DNA of 64,000 bases from Methylococcus sp. EFPC2 (GCF_016925495.1 NZ_CP070491.1:930001-994000), one strand, 5' to 3'; positions 55,531-63,929 are shown, counted from the first letter of the stretch. Notes: generated by a model not told the origin, from the sequence alone. Numbers and translations: made by a program.

Positions 55531-55776
55531 ATGATCAACATTCGTTCCACCCAACAGCTCGGCCAGGCGCTGCGCATCGCGCGCAAGCAACTGGGATTGA
55601 CCCAATCCCAGTTGGCGTTGGCGGCGGGCTGCGGCCTGCGCTTCATCGTCGATTTGGAAGCCGGAAAGCCCACACTGCGTCTGGAAACCGTCCTGCGGGT
55701 CATCGAATCTCTGGGCGGCGAGCTTTCACTGAGCGGCCTGCCGACGGCAACTTCACGCAGCGACGATGGCCCGTGA
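55531..55776 (+). CDS. hipB: HipB-type antitoxin (XRE-family)
   Basis: An 81-residue XRE-family repressor. The helix-turn-helix is LGLTQSQLALAAGCGLRFIVDLE, followed by KPTLRLETVLRVIESLGGEL, closely similar to HipB/y4mF antitoxins that dimerise, neutralise HipA and repress their own operon. The ATG at 55531 is preferred because it follows a GGGA site and gives family length. It overlaps hipA by 11 bases, the typical toxin-antitoxin coupling, and three operator-like repeats lie upstream. Confidence 0.9.
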   Translation: MINIRSTQQLGQALRIARKQLGLTQSQLALAAGCGLRFIVDLEAGKPTLRLETVLRVIESLGGELSLSGLPTATSRSDDGP

Positions 55777-57028
55777 GCTCGAGGTCTGGCTGTTCTCCGA
55801 CCGCGTCGGTATCTTGGCGCTGATCGACGGAAGGCTGAGCTTCCGCTATGCAGACCCTTGGCTGAAACAACCGAACGCCCTCGCGTTGTCGTGTTCGTTG
55901 CCGCTGCAGACCGAACCCTTCGACGATCACCGGGCGCGCCCCTTCTTCGCCGGTCTGTTGCCGGAAGGCCGGTTGCGCCGTTTGATCGCCCAACAACTCC
56001 AGGTGTCCGGGCAGAATGACTTTGGCCTGCTGGATCGCATCGGCGGCGAATGCGCAGGAGCCGTCACCTTGCTGGAACTGGGAAACTCTCCGAATCCCGC
56101 AGGCGAAGGTGAAATCGAATGGCTGAGCGATGAGGCGGTCATTGCCCTGTTGGACGAACTGCCCCGCCGCCCGATGCTGGCGGGACGGGATGGCCTACGC
56201 CTGTCGCTGGCTGGCGTACAGGACAAATTGCCGGTGGTGGTCGACGGTGACCGAATTGGGTTGCCCCGCCATGGCACACCTAGCTCCCATATCCTCAAGC
56301 CGGCTATACACGGAGTGGAGGACAGCGTCACCAATGAAGGCTTTTGCTTGGCGCTGGCCGAAGCCTTGCAGATCATTGCCGCCCGCTCAAAGATCCAGTC
56401 GATCCTTGATCGCCGGTTCCTCCTGGTGGAGCGCTATGACCGAACAAGCGACGGGTCACGCCGGATTCACCGCTGGCATCAGGAAGACTTCTGCCAAGCA
56501 TTGGGAGTGGTGCCCGAAATGAAATACCAGAACGAAGGTGGCCCCGATCTCGCGCAATGTTTCGAACTGGTGCGCCGCGCCACCCGGCCCAGCGCGCCGC
56601 AGGTGCTGCGTCTGCTCGACTACGTGGCGTTCAACACGCTGATCGGCAACCACGATGCCCACGCCAAGAATTTCTCCCTGCTCTATGCCGGCATGGCGCC
56701 CGTCCTGGCCCCGCTCTACGACGCGCTGTCGACCGCGGTGTACTCGGACCTCACGCCCAAAATGGCCATGAAGCCCGGCAGCAAATACCCGTTCGGCGAA
56801 GTACAAGCACGCCATTGGGACCAGTTTGCGGAAGCGGCCGGTCTCGCCAAGGCGCAAACACGCAAGCGCGTTCTGGAACTGGCGAAGCGGCTGCCCGTTA
56901 TCGCCCGCAAACTCCAGGCTGCGCCGGAATTTGCCGGCCGCACCATCGTCGAGCGGATCATGGTCCTGATCGAACAACGCGCCGAACTGACCGTACAACG
57001 ACTGACCGCACCTATGGCAGACGTCTGA
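55766..57028 (+). CDS. hipA: HipA-type serine/threonine kinase toxin
   Basis: A 420-residue HipA. The N-terminal part starts ELEVWLFSDRVGIL and has PLLPEGRLRRLIAQ-like family features (FAGLLPEGRLR). LRLSLAGVQDKLPV near residue 148 contains the autophosphorylation-loop serine region. The kinase catalytic loop NHDAHAKNFSLLY near residue 296 has the catalytic Asp and Asn, and PLYDALST near 317 has the metal-binding Asp. HipA kinases inactivate targets such as glutamyl-tRNA synthetase and cause growth arrest or persistence. No frame break is seen. A terminator follows. Confidence 0.92.
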   Translation: MARELEVWLFSDRVGILALIDGRLSFRYADPWLKQPNALALSCSLPLQTEPFDDHRARPFFAGLLPEGRLRRLIAQQLQVSGQNDFGLLDRIGGECAGAVTLLELGNSPNPAGEGEIEWLSDEAVIALLDELPRRPMLAGRDGLRLSLAGVQDKLPVVVDGDRIGLPRHGTPSSHILKPAIHGVEDSVTNEGFCLALAEALQIIAARSKIQSILDRRFLLVERYDRTSDGSRRIHRWHQEDFCQALGVVPEMKYQNEGGPDLAQCFELVRRATRPSAPQVLRLLDYVAFNTLIGNHDAHAKNFSLLYAGMAPVLAPLYDALSTAVYSDLTPKMAMKPGSKYPFGEVQARHWDQFAEAAGLAKAQTRKRVLELAKRLPVIARKLQAAPEFAGRTIVERIMVLIEQRAELTVQRLTAPMADV

Positions 57029-57318
57029 TGTTCCTGCTTTTCTCCACGCTTTTTACATCGCCAACTCGGCTGTACCGCGTTCGATGTTCGCGTTACCGAT
57101 GTGCGTTCTCCCCTTCGATAAAAAAGCCCGCAAATCGTGAGATCTGCGGGCTTTTCGTTTTCATCGATCAAAAGATCAAAGCGGGCTTTCGTAAGCATCG
57201 ACGGTGAATAGCTTGCCCATTATTTCCAAGTACATTACACCCTCACTCGCTCGATTCCGCCTTCCACATTTCGAACGGCCGGATTGCTTGTTCTTTCAAG
57301 CGGCATCGGCCAAGTCGT
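57029..57318. other. Convergent spacer after hipA
   Basis: 290 bases between the convergent hipA and the primase-like gene. Apart from the strong bidirectional terminator I see no gene or repeat. Confidence 0.35.
57122..57155. terminator. Bidirectional intrinsic terminator
   Basis: AAAAGCCCGCA (57122-57132) pairs perfectly with TGCGGGCTTTT (57145-57155), giving an 11-base-pair stem with A- and T-runs on both sides. It should end both hipBA and the leftward element transcripts. Confidence 0.88.
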
Positions 57319-58368
57319 TTAGCCGGACCGGATTGGAAATCCTTCGACGCCACATCGGTTCAGCACATCCAACCAATCCATTCCGCTGCCGGGCGGCAGC
57401 AGGATGGATGCTTGGATGCCCTTGGCTTCCAGCTTCTTCTGTAGGACTTCGGCCGACCGCTGACCTGCCCCGTTTTCATCCCGATCCGCCCAAATGACGA
57501 TCCGTTCGGCGCCATCCGGAGGAGCGAACCTTTCCAGAAACGTGCAGCTCAAAGCAGACCAGACGGTCATCCCGGTGGCCTGATGAACCGCCAAAGCCGT
57601 TTCGATGCCTTCGGCGATTCCCAAAACGGATGACGCAGGTCCCAAACGCACGGCCCCGCCGATCAAGGAGCGGTCGGAAGCATGCGGCATGAGTTTCTTG
57701 GGAGATGAAACCGGTGCCTTCCCTCCATCTACAGTCAAAAAGGTGCGGTGTATTGTCGCCGGTTGGCCACCCGCACAGGACATCAGCGCCAGTATGGCCG
57801 GATAACGTCCGAGGCAGACCCCGTCTTCCAGGTACGGGAGAGACAAATGGAGACGCAGCGGCAACTGCCTGCCAAGCACTTCTGGTACCAGGCCGCGATG
57901 ACGGAGATAGGTTCGCAACAGCCCGGACTCGGGAGCGTCCCAGGAAGATGCCTCTGTCCAGGTATGGCGAAGCAGCGCCTTGATCCGCTGATCTGTCCCT
58001 TGCCGGTTGAGATCGTCGTTGCGAACAGGCGGTCGAGCGGACAATTGCCCGGATTTCGATCCACCGCCCAGCACTTGAGCCACAGCTGCCAAAGCGGCCG
58101 GGAAGCGCCAGTTCCGCAGCCACATCAGCAACGCGAAGCCATCCGGCTTGGCGCCGCAGGAGTTGCAAATGCCACCGCCCGACACCTCCGCATCCCGGAA
58201 CAGGCGAAAGCCGTCTCGTCCGCCGTGGACAGGACAAGCGTGGTGCCGACCGGGCTTCGCCAACACGGGTTCCAGCTCGGGGCATAGATCCCCGAGTATC
58301 GCCAGCCATCGACCCCTCGCCGCCAAGCGGATCGGCGTCGAGTCCAGTGGGTTCGGTAAGGTTTTCAT
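57319..58368 (-). CDS. P4-type TOPRIM primase-like protein
   Basis: A 349-residue protein of mobile elements. An N-terminal zinc ribbon has Cys45, His48, Cys68 and Cys71 (CPVHGG, then CNSC). A middle DUF7146-like part has LRTYLRHRGLVPE. The TOPRIM domain shows the catalytic Glu in LGIAEGIETALAV near residue 249 and the DxD-like WADRDENGAGQRSA near residue 294. The C-terminal helicase found in phage P4 alpha protein is absent, so it would need a helicase partner. It follows the upstream gene by nine bases, probably sharing its transcript. Confidence 0.85.
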   Translation of the reverse strand: MKTLPNPLDSTPIRLAARGRWLAILGDLCPELEPVLAKPGRHHACPVHGGRDGFRLFRDAEVSGGGICNSCGAKPDGFALLMWLRNWRFPAALAAVAQVLGGGSKSGQLSARPPVRNDDLNRQGTDQRIKALLRHTWTEASSWDAPESGLLRTYLRHRGLVPEVLGRQLPLRLHLSLPYLEDGVCLGRYPAILALMSCAGGQPATIHRTFLTVDGGKAPVSSPKKLMPHASDRSLIGGAVRLGPASSVLGIAEGIETALAVHQATGMTVWSALSCTFLERFAPPDGAERIVIWADRDENGAGQRSAEVLQKKLEAKGIQASILLPPGSGMDWLDVLNRCGVEGFPIRSG

Positions 58369-58377
58369 GTTTCCCCC

Positions 58378-58896
58378 TTAGCCGTGCAAGTCCATGGGCA
58401 CCAGGTAGAAGTCCTCGGTCTCGCCGAGGTCCCGTTGAAGGATTTGCTCAGGATTCGTCATCCTGGCGGAGCCTTCGATGGCGTCGTAGAAACCACTGTC
58501 CGGGACATAGTCCCCGCGCATCAGCTTCAGGAACCGGATTGCGGCCCATAGGGTATGTTCCGGCAGCGATCCGGCGTTGCCGAACAGGACCCGTCCCAGG
58601 GACTCCGCCGGGCTGTCCGATCTCAGCCCCAACTGGCGCACCAGATAGTCGAGAGCATCGTGCCGACTGCATTCGATCCCAGAAATGATGCTGGCCAATT
58701 CGGACCGGAATCGATCCGGATCCTTCCTGAACGACAGCGGAGCGGGATATTCCTGCCCCCAGCGACCGGGCCCCTCGGCGTGCCAGTCGAACACCTCGTC
58801 CCGAAAAGGCTCGATGGCGTCGGCCGCCAGGACGAAGACCTCCCCGGCTTCCAGGTCTCGGTCGGACTGAATCAGTATGAAATGCAGCATGTGCAT
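58378..58896 (-). CDS. Mobile-element hypothetical protein
   Basis: A 172-residue soluble protein starting MHMLHFILIQSDRDLEAGEV, with no recognised domain. The sequence LVRQLGLRSDSPAESLGRVLFG suggests helical content. AGGAG lies eight bases before the start at 58896, which excludes an upstream ATG. It is the first gene after a two-hairpin leader and precedes the primase-like gene. Confidence 0.6.
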   Translation of the reverse strand: MHMLHFILIQSDRDLEAGEVFVLAADAIEPFRDEVFDWHAEGPGRWGQEYPAPLSFRKDPDRFRSELASIISGIECSRHDALDYLVRQLGLRSDSPAESLGRVLFGNAGSLPEHTLWAAIRFLKLMRGDYVPDSGFYDAIEGSARMTNPEQILQRDLGETEDFYLVPMDLHG

Positions 58897-58935
58897 GGCC
58901 GTTTTCTCCTTTTTCTCCTTTGAAAAAAGCCGGAG

Positions 58936-58983
58936 CACGCCGAACCCAAAGGGGGCGACATCCCCCGGCGGGTGAGTAAGATG
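58936..58983 (-). promoter_or_regulatory. Two-hairpin leader (radC-RNA-like), copy 1
   Basis: Reading leftward, CATCTTACTCACCC-GCC-GGG forms a first stem and CCC-TTT-GGG a second, about 40 bases before the start at 58896. It shares the CATC prefix and paired C-runs/G-runs with five other leaders in this element. Confidence 0.6.
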
Positions 58984-59080
58984 ACCTTATCGGTCGTTGA
59001 GGGTGATCCTCTGCAGCCGCTCCACCCGTAGGTGGTAGCTGTAGGCCAAATCGAGCCAGTCCAGGCGGGTCTCCTTTAAC

Positions 59081-59536
59081 TCATGACCCTGGCCCATTCC
59101 CTAAGCCACCTTGCACGGCGGACGCAGTTATAGGCAGTTCCAGCAGCCTATGAAGATCAATGCCTTCCTGTTCCAGATAGAACGCGGCCTTGGCGAAATT
59201 CCAGTTTTGCTTGGCAACGGCTGTTGACCCCGGCGTGGGCCCGTGGAAGTCGGCACCCCGGTCGCCCTCGTACACGTAATCGACGGCAAAACCTTCGATG
59301 GCGTGCCGGGCCAGTTCGGCGAATGCGGCATCGAGATCCTCGATGAAGGCATGAGCGCAGTTCTGTTCCGGACAGTGGACGGTTAGCCAGACCGTGCCGT
59401 CGCTTGCGGACTCCTGTTCGATATGAGCATCGCAGACCCATTCGAGACGCCTGCCCAGTTTTTCGATGACCCTATGGTTCTCCGCATTGGGAAGCGGCAG
59501 ATGGATTTCGGCCGTGCAGCTGTAGATCGCGCTCAT
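59081..59536 (-). CDS. Mobile-element hypothetical protein
   Basis: A 151-residue acidic protein with alternating strand and helix segments (IYSCTAEIHLPLPN, then VWLTVHCPEQNCAHAFIEDLDAAFAEL). Two cysteines lie seven residues apart in HCPEQNCAH, but no zinc motif is complete. I recognise no family. Its start shares ATGA with the stop of the upstream gene, so the pair is coupled and lies under leader copy 2. Confidence 0.6.
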   Translation of the reverse strand: MSAIYSCTAEIHLPLPNAENHRVIEKLGRRLEWVCDAHIEQESASDGTVWLTVHCPEQNCAHAFIEDLDAAFAELARHAIEGFAVDYVYEGDRGADFHGPTPGSTAVAKQNWNFAKAAFYLEQEGIDLHRLLELPITASAVQGGLGNGPGS

Positions 59537-59781
59537 GCAACACCTCCCTCAACTTCCGGCTGGCGAAGTGCGTCGTTGACGGCACCGTTCTCGCTCACCG
59601 GCCAGTCGCCAGCGATGCCGGCCAATGCCATCAGTGCTTGGAAACGAGCGTGGATCGGCTGGATATCAGTCGGGTCGGTCGCCTTTAGGTGATCGAAATC
59701 GACGATGACCACATCGACGCCGGAATCGGCGTACGCATAGGCGACACCGCCCGACACCACGATCAAGACTTTCGGATTCAT
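59533..59781 (-). CDS. Mobile-element hypothetical protein
   Basis: An 82-residue protein: MNPKVLIVVSGGVAYAYADSGVDVVIVDFDHLKATDP, a beta-rich start found in conserved small proteins of integrative elements, then a helical tail. The function is unknown. The start at 59781 has AGGAG upstream after a two-hairpin leader. It overlaps the next gene by four bases. Confidence 0.6.
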   Translation of the reverse strand: MNPKVLIVVSGGVAYAYADSGVDVVIVDFDHLKATDPTDIQPIHARFQALMALAGIAGDWPVSENGAVNDALRQPEVEGGVA

Positions 59782-59799
59782 AACGTTCTCCTGGGAAAT

Positions 59800-59851
59800 G
59801 CCGGGGGAAACGCTCCCTACCAGGGATGCGTTCTTCCCGGCCGGGTTGATG
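59800..59851 (-). promoter_or_regulatory. Two-hairpin leader (radC-RNA-like), copy 2
   Basis: CATCAACCCGGCCGGG gives a first stem and TCCCT-GGT-AGGGA a perfect second stem, followed by CCCAGGAGA and the start at 59781. Same plan as the other copies. Confidence 0.62.
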
Positions 59852-59891
59852 CTTTTGGGGATCATCCGCGTGAAAAGCGTGATTGAAATGG

Positions 59892-60224
59892 CTACGCAAC
59901 TTGTCGGTGTCGGCGGAACCAGCCAACCAGCAAGTCACGTAAAGCATCCGCATCGACTCCTTCCGCAAGACAGCAGGCCGTGAATGAAAACGGTGCGATG
60001 CCGTCGCGACCGATCCAATCGAGTAGTTCGGATCGCGCTTGCGTGCCGAGTCGGGGATTGTCCAGTGCCTCGATCGCCTGGATGAGGATCCCCCGGCGCA
60101 GGGCTTGAACGTCCGCGTCCGACCATTGCGCGCATTCCTGCGCGAAGCCGCCGCGAATATCGGTTGGAACGGCCTTGCCGGACGGAACCGCCCGAGGCGG
60201 CGGTCGGCTGAACTTGATGGTCAT
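59892..60224 (-). CDS. Mobile-element hypothetical protein
   Basis: A 110-residue protein with a basic, proline-rich N-terminus and a helical core (WSDADVQALRRGILIQAIEALDNPRLG). No family is recognised. The start at 60224 follows an AGGAGG site and leader copy 3. It is transcribed alone or with genes to its left across a 110-base gap. Confidence 0.6.
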   Translation of the reverse strand: MTIKFSRPPPRAVPSGKAVPTDIRGGFAQECAQWSDADVQALRRGILIQAIEALDNPRLGTQARSELLDWIGRDGIAPFSFTACCLAEGVDADALRDLLVGWFRRHRQVA

Positions 60225-60249
60225 ATGTCCTCCTGGGTGATCCGGAGGA

Positions 60250-60293
60250 CTTTCCCCTGATCGGAGGAACTCCCCCGGCAGGGTTTCTGATGA
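60250..60293 (-). promoter_or_regulatory. Two-hairpin leader (radC-RNA-like), copy 3
   Basis: CATCAGAAACCCTGCCGGGGG forms a first stem; CCT-CCGATC-AGG a second, weaker stem; an AGGAGG site and the start follow. This copy has the least perfect second hairpin. Confidence 0.5.
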
Positions 60294-60326
60294 TCGGTCT
60301 GTTGTAGGTTGCTAAAGCGCTCGGTC

Positions 60327-60815
60327 TCACAAGAGACCGGCTTCCGCGAACGAATAGACCGTATCGCCGCCGATCACGAAGTGGTCCAGAACACGGATGT
60401 CCACCAGCGCCAGCGCCGTTCTCAGGCGATGGGTCAGGGTCTTGTCCGCTTCGCTGGGAGATGCCTCGCCCGACGGATGATTGTGAAAGAAGATCACGGC
60501 CGCCGAATTGCACCCCAGCGCGGCCTTGACCACCTCGCGGGGGTAAACACTGGCGCCGTCGATGGTGCCGCGAAACAGTTCGGCGAATTCGATCACGCGG
60601 TGCCGGTTGTCGAGGTACAGGCAACCAAACACTTCGTGCTCGCGTCCCAACAATTTCAACTGAATCGCCTCCTTCGCCGCCGCCGGCGAGGACAAGGCCG
60701 CGCCGCGGCGGAACCTGGAAGCCAGGCGCCGCTTGGCTTCGGCAATGATGATCGGGGTGTCGGCCAGCCGGTAAACACCGGCCGCGTCCAGCACGTACAG
60801 GGTAGGGTTCGTCAT
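60327..60815 (-). CDS. radC: RadC/JAMM-domain protein of mobile elements
   Basis: A 162-residue RadC (MPN/JAMM) protein. The zinc motif HNHPSGEASPSEAD covers residues 111-124 (His111, His113, Asp124), with Glu near residue 79 in EFAELFRGTIDGASVYPREV. It lacks the N-terminal helix-hairpin-helix domain of chromosomal RadC (about 224 residues), a form common on phages and integrative elements. JAMM proteins can be isopeptidases; the role of this family is not settled, and DNA-repair claims for E. coli RadC are disputed. Leader copy 4 precedes it. Confidence 0.9.
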   Translation of the reverse strand: MTNPTLYVLDAAGVYRLADTPIIIAEAKRRLASRFRRGAALSSPAAAKEAIQLKLLGREHEVFGCLYLDNRHRVIEFAELFRGTIDGASVYPREVVKAALGCNSAAVIFFHNHPSGEASPSEADKTLTHRLRTALALVDIRVLDHFVIGGDTVYSFAEAGLL

Positions 60816-60837
60816 GGTCTGCTCCGTGAGTTGAGAG

Positions 60838-60885
60838 GCAGACTGACCCTGCAAGGGACGAACTGCCCCTCGGGGTGGATGAAAG
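60838..60885 (-). promoter_or_regulatory. Two-hairpin leader upstream of radC (radC-RNA-like), copy 4
   Basis: CATCCACCCC-GA-GGGG forms stem one and CCCT-TGC-AGGG stem two, about 25 bases before the radC start at 60815. This is the position after which the radC RNA motif was named. Confidence 0.7.
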
Positions 60886-60984
60886 CCAGGCGTTTTCGGA
60901 AAACGCGAGGCTGGGTGGGTCTTGCTAAACAGGATTTCTACGGTATGTTCGGGTGGAGACCTGACACACCAGGAGTTCCCGATT

Positions 60985-61470
60985 ATGTTCAAGAAATGGT
61001 TCAACCGATGGCAGCGCGAACCTTCTCCGGAGCAAATCCGCGCGGAAGCCCGGGAGAAACTCGACGAGTGCAATCGTTACTTTCGTGAGATGGCCGACCT
61101 GTCCGACAAGCTATCCCACGTTGAGGTCGATCTGCAGGACACATCCGACCGAGCTTTGGTCGCCGACCTCCAGCGGCTTTTCGGCCTCGCACCGGCAATG
61201 GCCAAGATCCAGGCCATTGCGGCCTGGAATCTCCTGGCGTTGGAAGAGACCCCAGAGACCCATCCGGTCAGGACAGTCGCCATCGACGGCCGGAGGCTTC
61301 AGGTCTTCAATGGCGGAAATGACCGCTTTGAAGGGCTCGTGGACGAACTGATGTTTGCCCTTGAGCGAGCGGATCAGGACGATCCCGAGATCCGTCGGAT
61401 CGATTGCTGGGCGTCGGAACGTTATCGTCAGCGGATGCGACGCCCCACGCTGTCGTCGGTTCATGCGTAG
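60985..61470 (+). CDS. Mobile-element hypothetical protein on the opposite strand
   Basis: A 161-residue protein starting MFKKWFNRWQREPSPEQIRAEA, mainly helical, with a possible short coiled coil (LDECNRYFREMADLSDKLSHVEVDL). AGGAG lies ten bases before the ATG at 60985. Its codon use is typical of real genes. It is the only rightward gene in this part of the element and its last 164 bases overlap the 3' end of the convergent gene. Function unknown. Confidence 0.6.
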   Translation: MFKKWFNRWQREPSPEQIRAEAREKLDECNRYFREMADLSDKLSHVEVDLQDTSDRALVADLQRLFGLAPAMAKIQAIAAWNLLALEETPETHPVRTVAIDGRRLQVFNGGNDRFEGLVDELMFALERADQDDPEIRRIDCWASERYRQRMRRPTLSSVHA

Positions 61471-61867
61471 CCGCCCCGTGCAAGTCGCTTTGGGCGGCTT
61501 TCCTGCCCTTGCGGGGCTTGGCCGACTGGGCCTTTAGCACGGCGGTCTCCAGCTTCAGCCGTTGCAGTTCCTGTTTCTTCAGCTCGACGGCGATTTCCAG
61601 GTCGAGCGCGGAAAGCAGGATGGTTTCCCGACTGGCCCGGGGTCCCCGCTCAAGAAGGCGTTGCCGCGTTTGGCGGGACAGCACCTCCCAGTCCAGCTTC
61701 GGCGTGGGCATCCGCAGGATGGGGATCGCCCGTCGGGCGCGATGCCACCGATACACACGCCGCCATACCATGGCCCCGAATGCGATGAGAGCCATCGACG
61801 CCCGGCCGACGACCAGCATGGAAGCCATCGCGGCGGCGATAAAGATCAATCCAAAGAGGAAATACAT
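61307..61867 (-). CDS. Mobile-element membrane-anchored hypothetical protein
   Basis: A 186-residue protein with an N-terminal hydrophobic stretch (YFLFGLIFIAAAMASMLVVG and MALIAFGAMVW), a basic hinge, and a coiled coil (LDLEIAVELKKQELQRLKLETAVLKAQ). The C-terminal 55 residues are low complexity and lie opposite the rightward gene, so the true end may differ. AGGAG precedes the start at 61867, itself after leader copy 5. Function unknown. Confidence 0.58.
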   Translation of the reverse strand: MYFLFGLIFIAAAMASMLVVGRASMALIAFGAMVWRRVYRWHRARRAIPILRMPTPKLDWEVLSRQTRQRLLERGPRASRETILLSALDLEIAVELKKQELQRLKLETAVLKAQSAKPRKGRKAAQSDLHGAATHEPTTAWGVASADDNVPTPSNRSDGSRDRPDPLAQGQTSVRPRALQSGHFRH

Positions 61868-61892
61868 GGGTTTCTCCTGTCGTTGAAGCGCG

Positions 61893-61944
61893 AGGAGAAA
61901 CACGCCCCGAGGGGAGTCGTAACTCCCCGTGCGGGATGGTAAGG
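61893..61944 (-). promoter_or_regulatory. Two-hairpin leader (radC-RNA-like), copy 5
   Basis: ACCATCCC-GCAC-GGGG is stem one, and CTCCCC-TC-GGGGCG stem two. It lies about 30 bases before the start at 61867. The C-runs and G-runs are shifted one base relative to other copies. Confidence 0.6.
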
Positions 61945-62118
61945 GTCCTGCCGAAAGCGAGGCCTTCGGCATGACGATCGGGTGGCTGCTTGTTTTCGAT
62001 CCCCAGCTGGGATCATCGCGTACGAACCGCCAGGGTGCCGTACAGGAGTTCGCCTTCTCCATGCCGACCTGAAGGAGATCGACAGGGAGAAGGCGCCGAC
62101 ACGAGGTCGGCGCATGGT

Positions 62119-63912
62119 TCATGGATTGATCAGCAGATCCTTCGCCAGTTCGAACAACCGGGTTCGCAGCTCGCCAAGGTCGTTGATCACGATGGACTTC
62201 GGATAAAGGTGACTCACGTCGATACCTAAACCAATCCCCACCCCTTCGATACCGGAGCGCTGGCAGCGCGCCAGAATGTCCAGGGTCGACAAACGGTCGT
62301 CGGGCTGGCCGTCGGTCAGGACCATCACCACCCTGCGGGGTTCGCGACACCGGCACAACGACGCGGCGGCGTACCAGATCGCCTCGGCCATCGGCGTGCT
62401 GCCGCCCGGCGTCAAGGCGAAAGCCCCGACGTTTGGACGGAGCTTCTCGCCATGACGGAGCACGGTATACACCGACCGTTCATCCCCGCCCGGAAAGGCG
62501 GTGATCGCCGGATTCACGCCCGGTATGCCTTCCAGGGCCAGCGCCAACGCCATGGATGCATCCAGCGCTAGCGGCATCCGCGCCCCCATCGCGCGGCCGG
62601 CCGTGTCGTGGGCCTGATAACCCATGCTGTCCGAGCGGTCGATGAGCAGGTGAATCGCCGTGTTGGGATTCACCTTGTGCGCCTGGCGCAGAAAGATTCG
62701 GGTTTCGCCGGCGGGCAGCCTATGCAGCTGCCCGCTGTCGATCCGCTGACCGCAGCGTTTGCGGACGGGCCGATTACGACGATGCGACTGCACCACACCC
62801 TGGAGGGCTGCCCGGATCTTCCCGGATTCCCCCTGAACCTTGCGGTGCAGAGCCAGACCCATGGCTTCGTTGCGCCCGGGATCATCGCCGCCGGGCAGGC
62901 AGACAGGAACCACCTGGGCGTCGTCGATCCTCAGCGCCTCCTTTACCGCCTCGAAGACATCCTGTTCCAGGTCGTCTTCGTCGGCGCCGAGGATTTGCTG
63001 AAGCAGTGTCTCCAAAGCCGCGGTGTCGATCCCGGCGGGCTGAAGCCCGTCGTCGTCAGGGTTGGGTTGCTCCGAACCGGCGGCACCGCCCGATGCAGGA
63101 CTTGCCCGATCCGTGTTTTGGCCTGCTTGGCCGTCATCCGGGTTGGTGTCTGCCGTTTCGTCGTGTCCAGACTCCGGCCGGCAATTCTCTTCGCCAGCAC
63201 CTCTATCGGATGCTTCCGGATTGGTACCATCGTCCCGGTCCGAATCGGACCCGCTTGCCGGACTTGTAGCCTCGGCTTCCTTTTCCTTCCGGACTTCGTC
63301 CTCGATCATCTCGAGGATCTGGTCTGCCAGAGATAGGCAGTCGCGCTCGCAGGAAAGGCCTTCCGGTACTTCCGACAGCAAACCCTTCAGGCGGATCACG
63401 GCGCCCTTGGGAAATCGGGCCCTCAGGGCTTTCTCGCTTTCGGTCACCAGCGGCGTGAGGGCGGTCTGCCCCAGCACCCGGGCACGCAGGCTCTTGAGCA
63501 CGTAGCCGTGGAGGATGTCACCGGGATGATCCTGCTCTGTATGAGCCTTGAACTTGCCCTGAGCGATCATCTTTTCGATGGTCCTGCGGATGGTCAGCCG
63601 GGTACCGGGAAATTCCTTGGCGCCTTCGTGCTCGATGCGAACATCCTCGATGGCGCCACAGAGGCGTCGGCGGATGACCGAACGCCCGTAATCGATCGAG
63701 AAGTCAGAATGGCGAATGTGGAATGCCTCGTGAGCCAGCAGCCCCCAGGCGTAATCCTTGTAATCCGGATCGTCGCCGTCATAGCCGGGCAACTGGATAG
63801 CATCTCCCGTGGTATAGGCTTGGTCGCCACCGACTCGGACCTTGATGCCGAAGCGCTGGCCGATGGCGGCGGCTACGATGGGAAATGCCCTGTTCAGGGT
63901 TCTATCTTTCAT
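62119..63912 (-). CDS. von Willebrand A/CobT-like protein of mobile elements
   Basis: A 597-residue protein. An N-terminal domain has HEAFH at residues 61-65, the HExxH pattern of zinc metalloproteases, with GAIEDVRIEHEG further on. A long acidic, Ser/Asp/Gly-rich linker covers about residues 205-300. The C-terminal vWA domain has the MIDAS motif DRSDSMG near residue 430 and TDGQPDD near residue 540. CobT-like vWA proteins often work with a MoxR-type AAA+ ATPase; none lies within the window but the sequence ends just upstream. The start at 63912 is chosen over 63957, which has a non-family prefix. Confidence 0.85.
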   Translation of the reverse strand: MKDRTLNRAFPIVAAAIGQRFGIKVRVGGDQAYTTGDAIQLPGYDGDDPDYKDYAWGLLAHEAFHIRHSDFSIDYGRSVIRRRLCGAIEDVRIEHEGAKEFPGTRLTIRRTIEKMIAQGKFKAHTEQDHPGDILHGYVLKSLRARVLGQTALTPLVTESEKALRARFPKGAVIRLKGLLSEVPEGLSCERDCLSLADQILEMIEDEVRKEKEAEATSPASGSDSDRDDGTNPEASDRGAGEENCRPESGHDETADTNPDDGQAGQNTDRASPASGGAAGSEQPNPDDDGLQPAGIDTAALETLLQQILGADEDDLEQDVFEAVKEALRIDDAQVVPVCLPGGDDPGRNEAMGLALHRKVQGESGKIRAALQGVVQSHRRNRPVRKRCGQRIDSGQLHRLPAGETRIFLRQAHKVNPNTAIHLLIDRSDSMGYQAHDTAGRAMGARMPLALDASMALALALEGIPGVNPAITAFPGGDERSVYTVLRHGEKLRPNVGAFALTPGGSTPMAEAIWYAAASLCRCREPRRVVMVLTDGQPDDRLSTLDILARCQRSGIEGVGIGLGIDVSHLYPKSIVINDLGELRTRLFELAKDLLINP

Positions 63913-63929
63913 GGTTTGGCTCCTTGAGA

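Noticed and set aside
62608-63336. 242-codon frame opposite the vWA gene
   Set aside because: Antisense to the acidic linker of a well-supported gene, with low-complexity translation.
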